The notes: generated by a model from the letters alone, not told the origin. A stretch of DNA of 64,000 bases from JAKSPM01 sp964450645 (GCA_964450645.1 CAYVEB010000005.1:1-64000); one strand, 5' to 3'; shown: positions 51,597 through 60,567, counted from the first letter of the stretch. Translations and numbers: made by a program.

Positions 51597-52200
51597 AAAA
51601 TTTCCTCAGAAACGTCATGCGGTGAATCGGGCACGGCCCGTATTCCCGCAGGGCTGCGTAGTGCGCCTTCGTACCGTAGCCCTTGTGGACGGCAAAGCCA
51701 TACAGAGGATATTCCCGGTCAAGCGCTTCCATCAGCTGGTCCCGCGTCACCTTGGCCAGAATCGAGGCCGCCGCGATGTTTGCCGAAAGCGAGTCGCCTT
51801 TGACCACAGTCTCCGCCCGCACCGGCAGCGCCGGATCCCGGTTCCCGTCCACCAAAACCAGCGCCGGCCGCACACACAGCTGTGCAGCCGCTCGCCGCAT
51901 TGCCAAAAATGTGGCCTGCAGGATGTTGATCGCGTCAATGGTCTTTTCATCCACCAGCGCCACGCCATAGGCCACCGCTTTTTGCACAATCTGATCGTAC
52001 AGGACGCGCCGCTTTTTGTCGGAAAGTCTTTTGGAATCGTCCAAGCCGTCGATTTCCAGGCCCTCCGGCAAGATGACCGCCGCCGCGCACACAGGCCCCG
52101 CCAGGGGGCCGCGTCCGGCCTCGTCTATCCCCGCGATCGGGCCTACACCCCGGGCAAAATAGCCGCGCTCGATTTGCCACAGGTCTTTGACTTCTCTCAT
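51583..52200 (-). CDS. rnhB: Ribonuclease HII
   Basis: The 205-residue enzyme removes ribonucleotides from DNA and RNA primers. The metal-binding acidic residues are in IAGIDEAGRGPLAGPV near residue 22, LDDSKRLSDKKR near 54, and VKGDSLSANIAAASILAKV near 132, with a further YPLYGFAVHKGYGTKAH. The start overlaps the end of rbgA (ATGA), showing coupling. Confidence 0.95.
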   Translation of the reverse strand: MREVKDLWQIERGYFARGVGPIAGIDEAGRGPLAGPVCAAAVILPEGLEIDGLDDSKRLSDKKRRVLYDQIVQKAVAYGVALVDEKTIDAINILQATFLAMRRAAAQLCVRPALVLVDGNRDPALPVRAETVVKGDSLSANIAAASILAKVTRDQLMEALDREYPLYGFAVHKGYGTKAHYAALREYGPCPIHRMTFLRKFYEQS

Positions 52201-53069
52201 TGCGCCGCCTCGACCTCCGGACCTTCCAGCGTGATCCGGCCCAGCTTTCCGCTACGGTATTCATCTAATAGCACCCGCGCCATCCGCTCGGTGTTGATCT
52301 CGCCCCGGGCAAGCAAAAACCCGCGCTTCCTTCCGCATTCCTCCAAAAGCTGCCAGCCCGGCGCGTCAGCTTCCGCGTTGATCCCGTAGCGCTGCCGGAC
52401 ATTGTCCGGATACCGCCGCCACAAAGTCTCCAGCAGCGCGGCCGCCAGCGTCTCCACATCCAGCACGTCGTCCTTGACCGCGCCGGTGAACGCCAGCTTC
52501 ATCCCGACCGACCGGTCGGCAAACCGGGGCCACAGAATCCCCGGCGTATCCAAAAGCAGCAGCCCCTGGTCTACGTTGACCCACTGTTTGCCGCGCGTGA
52601 CGCCGGGCCGATCCTCTGCTTTGGCGTTTCTGCGGCCGGACACCTGGTTGATCAATGTGGACTTTCCCACATTGGGGATGCCGACGATCATCAGCTTTAA
52701 CGCCCGGCCCGTCTGCCCCTTGCGCGCATAGAGGGCTAGCTTCTCCGCAAGCAGTGCGCGCACCGCCGGCCGGAAACTGTTAAGCCCCTTTCGGCTCTTG
52801 CAGTCCGTCTGTAGCACCGCCAGGCCCTGGCGCTGAAAATGCTCCGCCCAACGCTGGGTTTCGGCGGGATCCGCCATATCCACACGGTTGAGGATGACTA
52901 GGCGCGGTTTCTTGCCGCAAATCGCGGCGATATCCGGATTCCGGCTGGAATACGGGATCCTGGCGTCCAGCAACTCACAGACCGCGTCCACCAGCTTTAA
53001 ATCCGTCTCGATATTCCGCCTGGTTTTGGTCATGTGCCCCTGGTACCACTGAATGTTCAGTTCAGTCAT
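52197..53069 (-). CDS. rbgA: Ribosome biogenesis GTPase RbgA/YlqF
   Basis: This 290-residue circularly permuted GTPase is needed for late 50S assembly. Its G4 motif LNRVDMAD (near 62) precedes the G1 GIPNVGKSTLINQV (near 128) and G3 DTPGILWP (near 178), the order typical of YlqF. The N-terminal IQWYQGHMTKTRR is the normal start. The ATG at 53069 overlaps the lepB stop by eight bases; the longer frame runs through lepB and is rejected. Confidence 0.95.
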   Translation of the reverse strand: MTELNIQWYQGHMTKTRRNIETDLKLVDAVCELLDARIPYSSRNPDIAAICGKKPRLVILNRVDMADPAETQRWAEHFQRQGLAVLQTDCKSRKGLNSFRPAVRALLAEKLALYARKGQTGRALKLMIVGIPNVGKSTLINQVSGRRNAKAEDRPGVTRGKQWVNVDQGLLLLDTPGILWPRFADRSVGMKLAFTGAVKDDVLDVETLAAALLETLWRRYPDNVRQRYGINAEADAPGWQLLEECGRKRGFLLARGEINTERMARVLLDEYRSGKLGRITLEGPEVEAAQ

Positions 53070-53709
53070 CCGCGTATAACGATCCAAAGCGTCCAAAGTC
53101 GCGCGTGCCGCCGCTATAGCCGGTATTCTCATTCCCGCCCGGCAAAAGAATCCACAGGGCCTTCCCCAGAACATAGCGTTCGTCCACGCAGCCAAAATAA
53201 CGGCTGTCGGTCGAGTGATTGCGGTTGTCGCCCATTAAGAACAGTTGCCCCTCGGGTACCTCGATATGCAAATCGTTATAGCGACCGCTGACCATCATCT
53301 CGCGGATATACGGCTCTGAGAGCGCTACGCCGTCAACGCTGACGCTGCCCCCGGCGGCGTCATACACAATATCCACCGTCTGGCCGCCCGTCGCGACAAC
53401 CCGCTTGACCACCGGTTCCCCATTCTCGAAGCTGGGGACGCAGGCCACCACAATATCCCCCCGGGCGTAGCTTCCCTTTGTCAAGCCGCTTTGCAGCAGC
53501 AAATAGTCGTTGTTGTGGAGCGTGGGAAACATGGAGTCGCCATTGACCCCCACCAGGCGCAGGCAAAACATAAACACAATGGTCACCACCGCCAACACAT
53601 ATACCATATCGTGCAGCAGCTGATAGAATTCATAGAGCCGATCCTTCGGTTTCGCCGCCTTCGGCGCGCCGTCCTCCCGCAAAGCGCCGTTTTCTTCTTT
53701 GTCTTCCAA
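53062..53709 (-). CDS. lepB: Signal peptidase I
   Basis: The 215-residue membrane protease cleaves Sec and Tat signal peptides. It has one N-terminal membrane segment (about 34-53), the catalytic Ser59 in NGDSMFPTL and Lys102 in VVKRVVATGG, and the later MGDNRNHSTDSRYFG box. A TTG start at 53709 with AGGAGG suitably placed is chosen; the frame upstream to 53832 lacks a site and crosses the terminator region. It lies between rplS and rbgA. Confidence 0.94.
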   Translation of the reverse strand: MEDKEENGALREDGAPKAAKPKDRLYEFYQLLHDMVYVLAVVTIVFMFCLRLVGVNGDSMFPTLHNNDYLLLQSGLTKGSYARGDIVVACVPSFENGEPVVKRVVATGGQTVDIVYDAAGGSVSVDGVALSEPYIREMMVSGRYNDLHIEVPEGQLFLMGDNRNHSTDSRYFGCVDERYVLGKALWILLPGGNENTGYSGGTRDFGRFGSLYADD

Positions 53710-53869
53710 ATGTCTCCCTCCTGATATCCCGATTTTTCCACTTTTTATTATACACGAATTCGTCCCGATAAAAAGCGAAAAGTTCCGACCTTTCGCAAAT
53801 CTCCTCCTACCGAGCGGCCAGTTACAGCCCACTCAGTAGGACAAGAGCCTCCCTTTTCAGCGCATAAAT

Positions 53870-53897
53870 AAAAAAAGAGGGTTTCCCCCCCTTTTTT
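53870..53897 (-). terminator. Terminator between rplS and lepB
   Basis: On the minus strand AAAAAGGG, a short loop and CCCTCTTTTTTT make a U-rich hairpin 13 bases after the rplS stop. Read-through is likely needed for lepB unless it has its own promoter. Confidence 0.7.
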
Positions 53898-53909
53898 ATG
53901 AGCCTTGTC

Positions 53910-54251
53910 CTATACTCTCTCCTTGACCTTTGCAGCCTTGCCCATACGGTCACGCAGATAGTACAGCTTGGCACGGCGAACCTTGCCACGGCGGATAGTT
54001 TCCACCTTGACGATACTGGGGGAATGCACGGGAAATACCTTTTCGCAGCCCACGCCATAGCTGATGCGGCGAACGGTAATGGTCTCCTCGATGCCGCCGT
54101 GCTTCCGGGCAATAATGGTGCCTTCAAACACCTGAACTCTTTCCCGGGCGCCTTCTTTGATTTTCACATGAACACGAACCGTATCGCCCACGTTCATCTG
54201 GGGCAGTTCTTCCTTCATGTATTGGCTCGTCAAAGCCTTTACCAGATCCAT
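53910..54251 (-). CDS. rplS: 50S ribosomal protein L19
   Basis: The 113-residue ribosomal protein sits at the 30S-50S interface. It matches L19 along its length: GDTVRVHVKIKEGARERVQV near 22, FEGTIIARKHGG near 43, and SPSIVKVETIRRGKVRRAKL near 76. AGAAGGAGG precedes the ATG at 54251. A sigma-A promoter lies at 54352-54380, leaving a leader of about 95 bases that might hold an L19 autoregulatory structure, not proven here. Confidence 0.97.
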   Translation of the reverse strand: MDLVKALTSQYMKEELPQMNVGDTVRVHVKIKEGARERVQVFEGTIIARKHGGIEETITVRRISYGVGCEKVFPVHSPSIVKVETIRRGKVRRAKLYYLRDRMGKAAKVKERV

Positions 54252-54351
54252 AATGTGTCCTCCTTCTAAATTGGGGCGTTCATGCCGCTAGAACTCCAGG
54301 CTCTCAAACCCCGGCTACGGCAGAGGACCACCCGATTTCACAGACTTGTTT

Positions 54352-54380
54352 ACTTTACCATATTTTGCTCCAAAAATCAA
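54352..54380 (-). promoter_or_regulatory. Sigma-A promoter of rplS
   Basis: On the minus strand TTGATT (54375-54380), a 17-base spacer ending TATGG and TAAAGT (54352-54357) lie about 100 bases upstream of the rplS ATG. The spacing is ideal while the -10 is imperfect. Confidence 0.55.
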
Positions 54381-54536
54381 GTCTTTTTTCAAAGGATTCT
54401 TTTCGGATAAAATTCTGCCGAAAGATTTCCCCGAAACGCCGCGTTTTGCTTCTATTTAACAAAAATTTAACAATTATACCCCATAAAATTTAACATTTCT
54501 TCTCTATGCTTGTTCTGATAAAATTTGTAAAGGAGC

Positions 54537-56312
54537 GTGGAGATTCTGGAGGTTTCGACGATTACCAGTGTAATCTCTCTGCTTAGTGGCATCGCCCTGT
54601 TTTTATTTGGTATTTCCCTCATGGGCGACGGGTTAAAAAAGGTCGCGGGCAGCAAATTGGAGGTTATTCTCTATAAACTCTCTGGAACGCCCTTTCGCGG
54701 CGTTCTGCTCGGCGCGGGCGTAACCGCTGTGATTCAATCCTCTTCCGCTACTTCCGTTATGGTGGTTGGCTTCGTCAACTCTGGCATGATGAAAGTCAAG
54801 CAAGCGGTGGGGGTTATTTTGGGTGCCATCCTCGGCACCAGCGTCACCGGCTGGATTATCTGCCTGAGTTACATCGGCGGCAGCGCGAACGGCTGGGTGG
54901 AATTGCTCTCCACCAGTACGCTGACCGGCATCATCGCCGTGACGGGAATTATTCTGCGGATGTTCTGCAAGGCGCAGATCAAGCAGCGCGTCGGTGATAT
55001 CCTCATGGGCTTTGCCGTCTTGATGTTTGGAATGCAGGAGATGAGTTCCTCCGTGGGCTTTTTGCGGGAAAGCGAAGCTTTTTTAAATCTGCTCACTGCT
55101 TTTTCCAATCCTTTTTTGGGCATCTTGGTCGGAATCGCCTTTACCAGCATACTGCAAAGCGCATCAGCGGCTGTCGGTATCTTGCAGGCGCTTTCCTCCA
55201 CCGGAGCGATTCAGTTTTCCGTGGCGCTGCCCATCATCATGGGTATTGCTATCGGCGCGGCTGTACCGGTGCTGCTGTCGGCCCTGGGCGCGAATGTGAG
55301 CGGAAAACGCACGTCGCTGATTTATTTGGCCGTCAATGTTCTGGGCGTGTTGATTTGGGCGATTGTGTTTTATGGCTCCAACGCCGTCTTCCATTATGGA
55401 TTTGTGAACGCGGTCATGAACCCGGTGCGGATCGCGTTTGTAAATACCCTGTTCCGGCTCGCGGTGGTGCTTTCTCTGCTGCCGTTTACGCAGTGGATTG
55501 AAAAACTGGTCGACGCCCTGATTAAGGACAAGTCCGCCGAAGCTGCGAAACCGGATATCATGCGGCTTGAAGAACGCTTCATCCAGCATCCGGCTCTGGC
55601 AATCGAGCAGAGCCGCTTAACCATCAACGACATGGCGCTGACAGCGGAGGAAAACTTGAAAGCCGCGTTTGCCATCTTGAAATCCTACTCGGAGAAGGGC
55701 TTTACAACTGTGAAGCAGCTGGAGCAGACTGTTGACCGCTATGAAGACGGCTTGGGTACTTATCTGGTGAAAATCACCGGGCAGGATATGACGGTACAGC
55801 AGAGCGAAGAGGTCTCCAAGTTCCTCCACACGTTGTCTGACTTCGAGCGCATCTCCGACCACGCGTTGAACATCGGCGAGGCCGCCCAGGAGCTGAACCA
55901 AAAGAAGCTGCGCTTCTCCCCCGCCGCCTCCCATGAGCTGCAGGTAATCATCGAAGCGATTACGGATGTTGTGCATATAACGATTGATTCCTTCGTCCGC
56001 AACGATCTGACCACGGCCGCGCGGGTCGAGCCACTGGAAGACCTGATCAACGTGCTGTGCGACGAGATGAAGCTGCACCACATCGACCGGTTACAGCGCG
56101 GAGTGTGTACCCTGGCCCAGGGGTTCGTATTTAACGATCTGCTGACGAACTTTGAGCGAATTGCCGACCACTGCAGTAACATCGCCGTGGCGATGATTGA
56201 GCTGCAATCGGATTCGTTTGATACGCACGAATACCTTAACAGCCTAAAGGCAGTGCATGATCTTACCTTCTCCCGCTATTATGAGGAGTACGCGAAAAAA
56301 TACGTCTTGTAA
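54537..56312 (+). CDS. Na/phosphate cotransporter with PhoU-like domain
   Basis: The protein of about 591 residues belongs to the NptA/PhoU-containing Na/Pi cotransporter family. The membrane half (1-325) has two inverted repeats with the substrate motifs AVIQSSSATSVMVVG near residue 62 and ILQSASAAVGIL near 205. Residues 350-590 form two PhoU-like helical bundles with SDFERISDHALNIGE near 435 and LLTNFERIADHCSNIA near 540. The start is unclear: the GTG at 54537 sits too close to AAGGAG, while a second GGAGG at 54548 would serve an ATT eight codons on. It is convergent with the IS remnants downstream. Confidence 0.93.
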   Translation: MEILEVSTITSVISLLSGIALFLFGISLMGDGLKKVAGSKLEVILYKLSGTPFRGVLLGAGVTAVIQSSSATSVMVVGFVNSGMMKVKQAVGVILGAILGTSVTGWIICLSYIGGSANGWVELLSTSTLTGIIAVTGIILRMFCKAQIKQRVGDILMGFAVLMFGMQEMSSSVGFLRESEAFLNLLTAFSNPFLGILVGIAFTSILQSASAAVGILQALSSTGAIQFSVALPIIMGIAIGAAVPVLLSALGANVSGKRTSLIYLAVNVLGVLIWAIVFYGSNAVFHYGFVNAVMNPVRIAFVNTLFRLAVVLSLLPFTQWIEKLVDALIKDKSAEAAKPDIMRLEERFIQHPALAIEQSRLTINDMALTAEENLKAAFAILKSYSEKGFTTVKQLEQTVDRYEDGLGTYLVKITGQDMTVQQSEEVSKFLHTLSDFERISDHALNIGEAAQELNQKKLRFSPAASHELQVIIEAITDVVHITIDSFVRNDLTTAARVEPLEDLINVLCDEMKLHHIDRLQRGVCTLAQGFVFNDLLTNFERIADHCSNIAVAMIELQSDSFDTHEYLNSLKAVHDLTFSRYYEEYAKKYVL

Positions 56313-56654
56313 AATTTCGTTCTTTGGCTGAGGCGGCAGACGGATATTTCAACTTTTATTTGATTTTATTTAAAAAATAAGTGATTATCTCAAAAAGCCT
56401 TGATTTTACAGGCAGTTTCACAGGACAGCAGGCCAAATTTACTACCAGTTTCCTACGTTTAGAGAAAAGAGCCTTGATATGCGCCCCGATTCCTGCGAAA
56501 CACGAAGCCCAAAGACACAGCATATTCGCTTAGACCGAATACATGACAATTGAATATCGACCGCACAGGCAGCGTTTCTCAATCCCATACCGGGAGAAAA
56601 GGAACGCCGCTTTTTTATCCCTATATTACGCAGTAAGGGCAAAAAAGCCTTGAT
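56313..56654. other. Gene-free stretch with short repeats
   Basis: No gene is supported here. A short sequence AGCCTTGAT with A-rich flanks occurs at about 56397, 56470 and 56647. The stretch is rich in A and T and lies between the cotransporter gene and an IS3-type remnant, so it is likely to be degraded mobile-element DNA. Confidence 0.4.
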
Positions 56655-56768
56655 TTATGCGGCTGTATTCTTTCTGAATTTGGGAATAGGTTTTCCGGAT
56701 TGATACAGCGATACAATTGTTTTCTTAAATTCTTCTGTGTACTTGGTAGGACTGTTCTTTGTGGGCAT
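56655..56768 (-). pseudogene. IS3-family transposase OrfA remnant
   Basis: An ATG at 56768 with GGGAGGAA upstream opens MPTKNSPTKYTEEFKKTIVS and continues LYQSGKP, the usual beginning of IS3-type OrfA proteins with their helix-turn-helix. The frame shifts soon after the glycine and stops at codon 38, where a full OrfA would be about 100 residues. Only the start and its ribosome site are preserved. Confidence 0.7.
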
Positions 56769-56862
56769 ATATGTTCCTCCCAATTTTCTTTTTTGTCTAT
56801 TGGGCAAAACGCAAATTTATTTTATTCCATGAGGATAGCCTTTTCAACAAATTTTAAATGTC

Positions 56863-56955
56863 CAGCGCTGCCTGACAGAAGCCGGGCGCGACAATCTGGC
56901 GCGCTATATCGATCTGTTCAACTACGTGCGCAAATACGGGAAATCCTGGCGGTAA
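56863..56955 (+). pseudogene. Coding-like remnant of unknown family
   Basis: A short frame ends with the sequence RDNLARYIDLFNYVRKYGKS and then WR with a TAA, and looks like the C-terminus of a protein. It has no start in view. A second in-phase-looking stretch, RISSVRCYPHDCEPDTPLYK followed by IL and TGA, lies directly after it (56957-57023). I do not recognise either. They are probably leftovers of an accessory gene. Confidence 0.3.
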
Positions 56956-57060
56956 CGCATTTCCTCAGTGCGCTGCTACCCGCACGACTGTGAGCCGGAT
57001 ACCCCGCTGTACAAAATACTCTGAAGCGTGTCGGAACTTTGCGAATTTCTCCGCATAGGA

Positions 57061-57094
57061 TGGATTGCGGGACGCCCGCGCGTCCTGCAATCCA
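57061..57094 (+). promoter_or_regulatory. Very stable hairpin before the DUF11 gene
   Basis: A stem of 14 pairs with one G-U (57061-57074 with 57081-57094), extendable by two pairs, and a 6-base GC loop lies 5 bases before AAGGAGG. There is no T run after it, so it is not a terminator. A 5' stabiliser or translation control are inferences. Confidence 0.5.
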
Positions 57095-57113
57095 TCTGCA
57101 AGGAGGAACGCAT

Positions 57114-57962
57114 ATGGCTTCCTTTACCAACGTCGCCACGTTGTCTTATAACGGTACTACCGTGAACTCCAATCTCGTCACTGGCGAGATTCGCGAGACG
57201 CTAACCGTAACCAAGACCGCTCTGCAGCCGACTTACGGCGCGGATGACACCGTGACCTATATCGTCAACATTACGAACTCCGGCATGAGCGCGCTGAACG
57301 CGCTGACCCTCTCGGATAACCTCGGCGCAATCACTGGGGCGACAACCACCTATCCTCTGACTCTCGTATCGGGCGCGGTCCGCTATTTTCTCAACGGCGT
57401 GCTTCAGCCGACGCCGACTGTAGCCTCTACCTCGCCGCTGCAAATCACGGGAATCTCCGTCCCCGCGGGCAACAGCGCCACGCTGATCTATGAGACGCGC
57501 GTAAACAACTTTGCGCCTCTGGCCACCGGCTCGACGATCGTCAACACCGTCACCGTCACCGGAGCGGGTGTGACGAGCGCGGTTGAGGCCACGGAGACCA
57601 TCACCGTCCGCAACGAGGCGGTTCTGACGGTCTCCAAGGCGCTCTCCCCGATCGTCATTCCTGAGAATGGGCAAATCACCTACACCTTCACGATTCAGAA
57701 CTTTGGCAACACCGCGGCGGGTTCTGCCGAGGACGCTGTTCTGGCTGACGTTTTCTCTCCTGCTCTGACGATTCAGTCCGTCACGCTTGACGGCCAGGCA
57801 CTGACCTCGCCAGACGGCTACTCCTATGAGCAGTCGACCGGCCAGTTCACCACAGTCAGCGGCAGCATCACCGTCCCCGCCGCCACCTTCACGCAAAACA
57901 CTGCCGGGGACTACACCATCACGCCCGGCACTGCCGTTCTGACCATCACCGGCACGATTTAA
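57114..57962 (+). CDS. DUF11 repeat protein without signal peptide
   Basis: The 282-residue protein consists of an N-terminal motif SFTNVATLSYNGTTVNSNLV, then two DUF11/TIGR01451-type beta domains (about 28-150 and 160-282). The domains begin VTKTALQPTYGADDTVTYIV and VSKALSPIVIPENGQITYTF, and the protein ends in VLTITGTI. Thr and Ser content is very high. DUF11 proteins are usually surface or sheath proteins, yet this one has no signal peptide, sortase signal or anchor. A mother-cell product destined for the spore surface would need no signal, but this is an inference. AAGGAGG precedes the ATG; the longer frame would run through the hairpin. Confidence 0.85.
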   Translation: MASFTNVATLSYNGTTVNSNLVTGEIRETLTVTKTALQPTYGADDTVTYIVNITNSGMSALNALTLSDNLGAITGATTTYPLTLVSGAVRYFLNGVLQPTPTVASTSPLQITGISVPAGNSATLIYETRVNNFAPLATGSTIVNTVTVTGAGVTSAVEATETITVRNEAVLTVSKALSPIVIPENGQITYTFTIQNFGNTAAGSAEDAVLADVFSPALTIQSVTLDGQALTSPDGYSYEQSTGQFTTVSGSITVPAATFTQNTAGDYTITPGTAVLTITGTI

Positions 57963-57978
57963 GAAAACTATGCCCCGA

Positions 57979-58002
57979 GGCTTCCCCCTTTCGGGGGAAG
58001 CC
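57979..58002 (+). terminator. GC-rich hairpin after the DUF11 gene
   Basis: Perfect 10-bp arms GGCTTCCCCC (57979-57988) and GGGGGAAGCC (57993-58002) lie 16 bases after the stop. A T run is lacking. By position it is a transcription terminator or 3' stabiliser. Confidence 0.55.
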
Positions 58003-58306
58003 GGCAGCCTCCGTTTATGGCGGGCGCTGCCTAAAGAAAGTGAGTAAAAGAGGGCGAGTAACAGTAAAAGACGCACCAAACCTTTACCTCCGGGGAAAGG
58101 GTCAAGAAAAAATTTTGTTTGATTGGACAGGCACTGTGACGTATTCTATCAAGTCCCCCGGCTGACAGCAAATTATTTCCATTGTCGTCCAAGATGCCAT
58201 TTGGATGTATCCTAAAAAAATGGACAAGTATACAAATTGGGGACTTTTGAGCGAATTTCTGCGTCAGAAAGATATGACAAGGCACCAACATCTGCCTGGT
58301 CAGCCC

Positions 58307-58372
58307 TGCCGTCTTTGGCGGCTTCATGGTGCTCATTTTCGGCAGTTTCATCTCTTTCATCAGGCGGTACAT
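58307..58372 (-). pseudogene. Possible IS3-family OrfB remnant
   Basis: The frame MYRLMKEMKLPKMSTMKPPK resembles the HTH_21-type segment of IS3 OrfB transposases (YRLM-E-GL followed by KP), after which similarity is lost. Together with the OrfA remnant at 56655-56768 on the same strand, it suggests that an IS3-type element once spanned this zone. The evidence is weak. Confidence 0.35.
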
Positions 58373-58503
58373 CCGACCTTTACGGATATTTATGCAAGAC
58401 TCCCGCGCAAGGCAAGGCGCATCTATTTCATCCCTTCCAGCCGCAAAAATGCGCCTGCTCCAAAAATGGAAACAGGCGCACTTTCAATTCAATTTTGCTT
58501 ATT

Positions 58504-59757
58504 TTACGCCGCGTCCAGCATCGTCCCGATGAAAAGCGGAACATTGTTCTCGCAGTCAACGAGCATATAGATAAACGGCCTATTCAAATACACTTCTTTT
58601 ATTTCCCCCTCTTCCACCATCGCAGCATTATACGCCATTTCCACAGTCGTCGCCGCGCTGGCCTTTGTTCCCTTTTCACCCACGCTAAGAAAGGTCTTAT
58701 GCAAAACGCGGCTGATCGAAATATTTCCGTCCGTTGAAGTGCCAAGGTCCTCGAACTCCGCCCCGTCCGAATCAAAGGCCCTCGGCATGCCCATTTTCAT
58801 GAGGATCTCAGACATTTCCACGCCGTATTCCGTTTCAAACTTCGGGATCGCCGTTTGCACCGTAACGTGTTCCGGATTTTCCAGCAGCGCGTGGAACGCA
58901 GCGCCGTCAAGAGAGGCGACATACTCCGATACGCTCACGCCCTCTTTGGGGAGCATTGCCACAAAGGCATAATGCGCGCCATCATAGTACTTCATAAACC
59001 CGGTCGCTCTTTCATCCTCCAAATAGACGCGCTCTTCGTCGAACATAAACTCCACATCCTGCTTGGTTCCGTCTTCCCTTGTAAACATGCCGCCTTGCAC
59101 TTGCGCCTCCTTGTAGACTTCTGCCCACTCAGCCTCAAAGGCAAGGGCGTTGACAAGGTACATTACCGCGTCGTGCGGAATTTCATTTAAAACTTCCGGG
59201 ATCATACCCTCTGTATGCTCTTTTACCCAGTCGTTGATCGCCTTGCAGGTCTGGTCTTGAAAGGGAGCCTGATAAATGGCAGCGCCGTAGTAGTCGGCAT
59301 TAGTCTGCAAAAAGTCCTGGTTTACCGTAAATCGCGGATCTTCGTTCAGCCAAATGGCGTTGGCAAGGCTTAGCCGGTATTTACCGCCCTGCGGCAGGTT
59401 TTTCCGGTAGCTGTAGAGGTAAAGATTCAGTTCCTCCGCAGTCATGCCCAGAACACTACGCATCTGTTCGAGCGTTTCACCCCGCGCCCCGTTTGCCGTC
59501 ATCGCCAAGGCGCACAGAACCGACAAGGGAGAAATCAACGTATTTTTTGCACGCTCCTCGCTCGCCTGGAACAGACGGATAGCAAAATCCATGACCCGCG
59601 CGTTTTCAGCGCTAAGGTCCTCCGCCGCGTTTACCGAGTTGGGCGTAATTCCTGCCATCAAATCCTCTTCCTTCGCCTGCGTCGCGCATCCGGCAAGATT
59701 CACCGCCATTGCGCACACTAGGAGCAAGCTGACACCAATCAAACCCATTTTTTTCAT
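58504..59757 (-). CDS. Lipoprotein serpin
   Basis: The 417-residue protein has a lipoprotein signal peptide (MAVNLAGCA near residue 16-25) and a full serpin domain from about residue 52. Serpin landmarks are TLISPLSVLCALAMTANGAR near 74, YLVNALAFEAEW near 195, FVAMLPKEGVSVS near 265, the hinge EKGTKASAATTVEM near 370, and the closing NRPFIYMLVDCENNVPLFIG. The small-residue hinge (GTKASAAT) fits an inhibitory serpin that would trap a serine or cysteine protease outside the cell. The P1 region is around AYN-A, but its exact position is uncertain. Serpins occur in some gut Clostridia and Bifidobacteria. It follows a broken sigma factor gene. Confidence 0.92.
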   Translation of the reverse strand: MKKMGLIGVSLLLVCAMAVNLAGCATQAKEEDLMAGITPNSVNAAEDLSAENARVMDFAIRLFQASEERAKNTLISPLSVLCALAMTANGARGETLEQMRSVLGMTAEELNLYLYSYRKNLPQGGKYRLSLANAIWLNEDPRFTVNQDFLQTNADYYGAAIYQAPFQDQTCKAINDWVKEHTEGMIPEVLNEIPHDAVMYLVNALAFEAEWAEVYKEAQVQGGMFTREDGTKQDVEFMFDEERVYLEDERATGFMKYYDGAHYAFVAMLPKEGVSVSEYVASLDGAAFHALLENPEHVTVQTAIPKFETEYGVEMSEILMKMGMPRAFDSDGAEFEDLGTSTDGNISISRVLHKTFLSVGEKGTKASAATTVEMAYNAAMVEEGEIKEVYLNRPFIYMLVDCENNVPLFIGTMLDAA

Positions 59758-59770
59758 TTCATCTCACCTT

Positions 59771-60304
59771 TCATTCATAAAAAAATTTGTATTCCGGAAG
59801 CACCTTCCACGCCTCGGTTTTGGTCAGAATGTCCTGGACCGCTTTGCAGACGCTGAGAAATTTTTGCCCCGCGCTGCCCCGCGATTCATAATTCAAGACA
59901 ATCTTTTCCGCCGCGATGGTTTTCTGGACGGCGTCGGTGCGGACGGACAGAATCAAGGTCATAGACGGTCTGCTCCAGTGTCTTTTCGTCGTCAGCAAAG
60001 CCTTGCGCCTCGGAAAGCTCCGTAAAGTTGGACACTTTGCGGTGCTTGAAATAGTCGAACGCGTGGCTCCTGCCGATCATTAAAAGATAGGTTTTCAGCG
60101 TCACCTCAAAGTTATACCGATGTTTATGTATGATATGATTAGATCAGAAAAGGCATCAATTGCGATATCCTCGTCTGCCTGGACGTCATGCGTATAGCGG
60201 TCGATGAAGAATACAAGACTGCGAAACAGCTTTTCCATAAATTCGTCAAAGGCACTTTCGTCACCATCAGGGAAACAGCGGTAACTACTTGCGCCGTTAT
60301 CCAT
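59771..60304 (-). pseudogene. ECF-type sigma factor gene, broken by frameshifts
   Basis: Read on the minus strand, the ATG at 60304 opens a sigma region 2-like start (FPDGDESAFDEFMEKLFRSL, then DEDIAIDAFSDLI) that shifts frame near 60125 into HKHRYNFEVTLKTYLLMIGR and FDYFKHRKVSNFTEL. A second shift near 59950 leads into an unrelated-looking tail ending LPEYKFFYE. Region 4, which recognises the -35 element, cannot be found. The pattern is that of an inactivated extracytoplasmic-function sigma factor. Its position directly before the serpin gene suggests that it once regulated the serpin. Confidence 0.65.
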
Positions 60305-60567
60305 AGATCATCCTTCTGACTTTGGGCGTTCTGTCTTTCATTGATTATACGACGCAGCGGCGGGCAGTTTCTTAAAAAATTGAAAATTGTCTTATTCTAT
60401 CACACACAGGCCCGAAAATCAACGTCCATCCCCGTCCGGCCCGCCCATGGCGAGAAAGGGTAACTACATTCTCCGCTGATCTGTCTGAGAAGGGCGGAGC
60501 TACCACTCCGGCCTATCAAAAATTTTCTTACATCAACTATTGATAAAGAGCCGAAAATGCGCACTGC

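Noticed and set aside
56442..56642. Minus-strand 66-codon frame
   Set aside because: No ribosome site, no recognised motif, and it lies in degraded mobile-element DNA.
57039..57113. Extended N-terminus of the DUF11 protein from 57039
   Set aside because: It would run through the 5' hairpin and lacks a ribosome site; the ATG at 57114 has AAGGAGG at the right distance.
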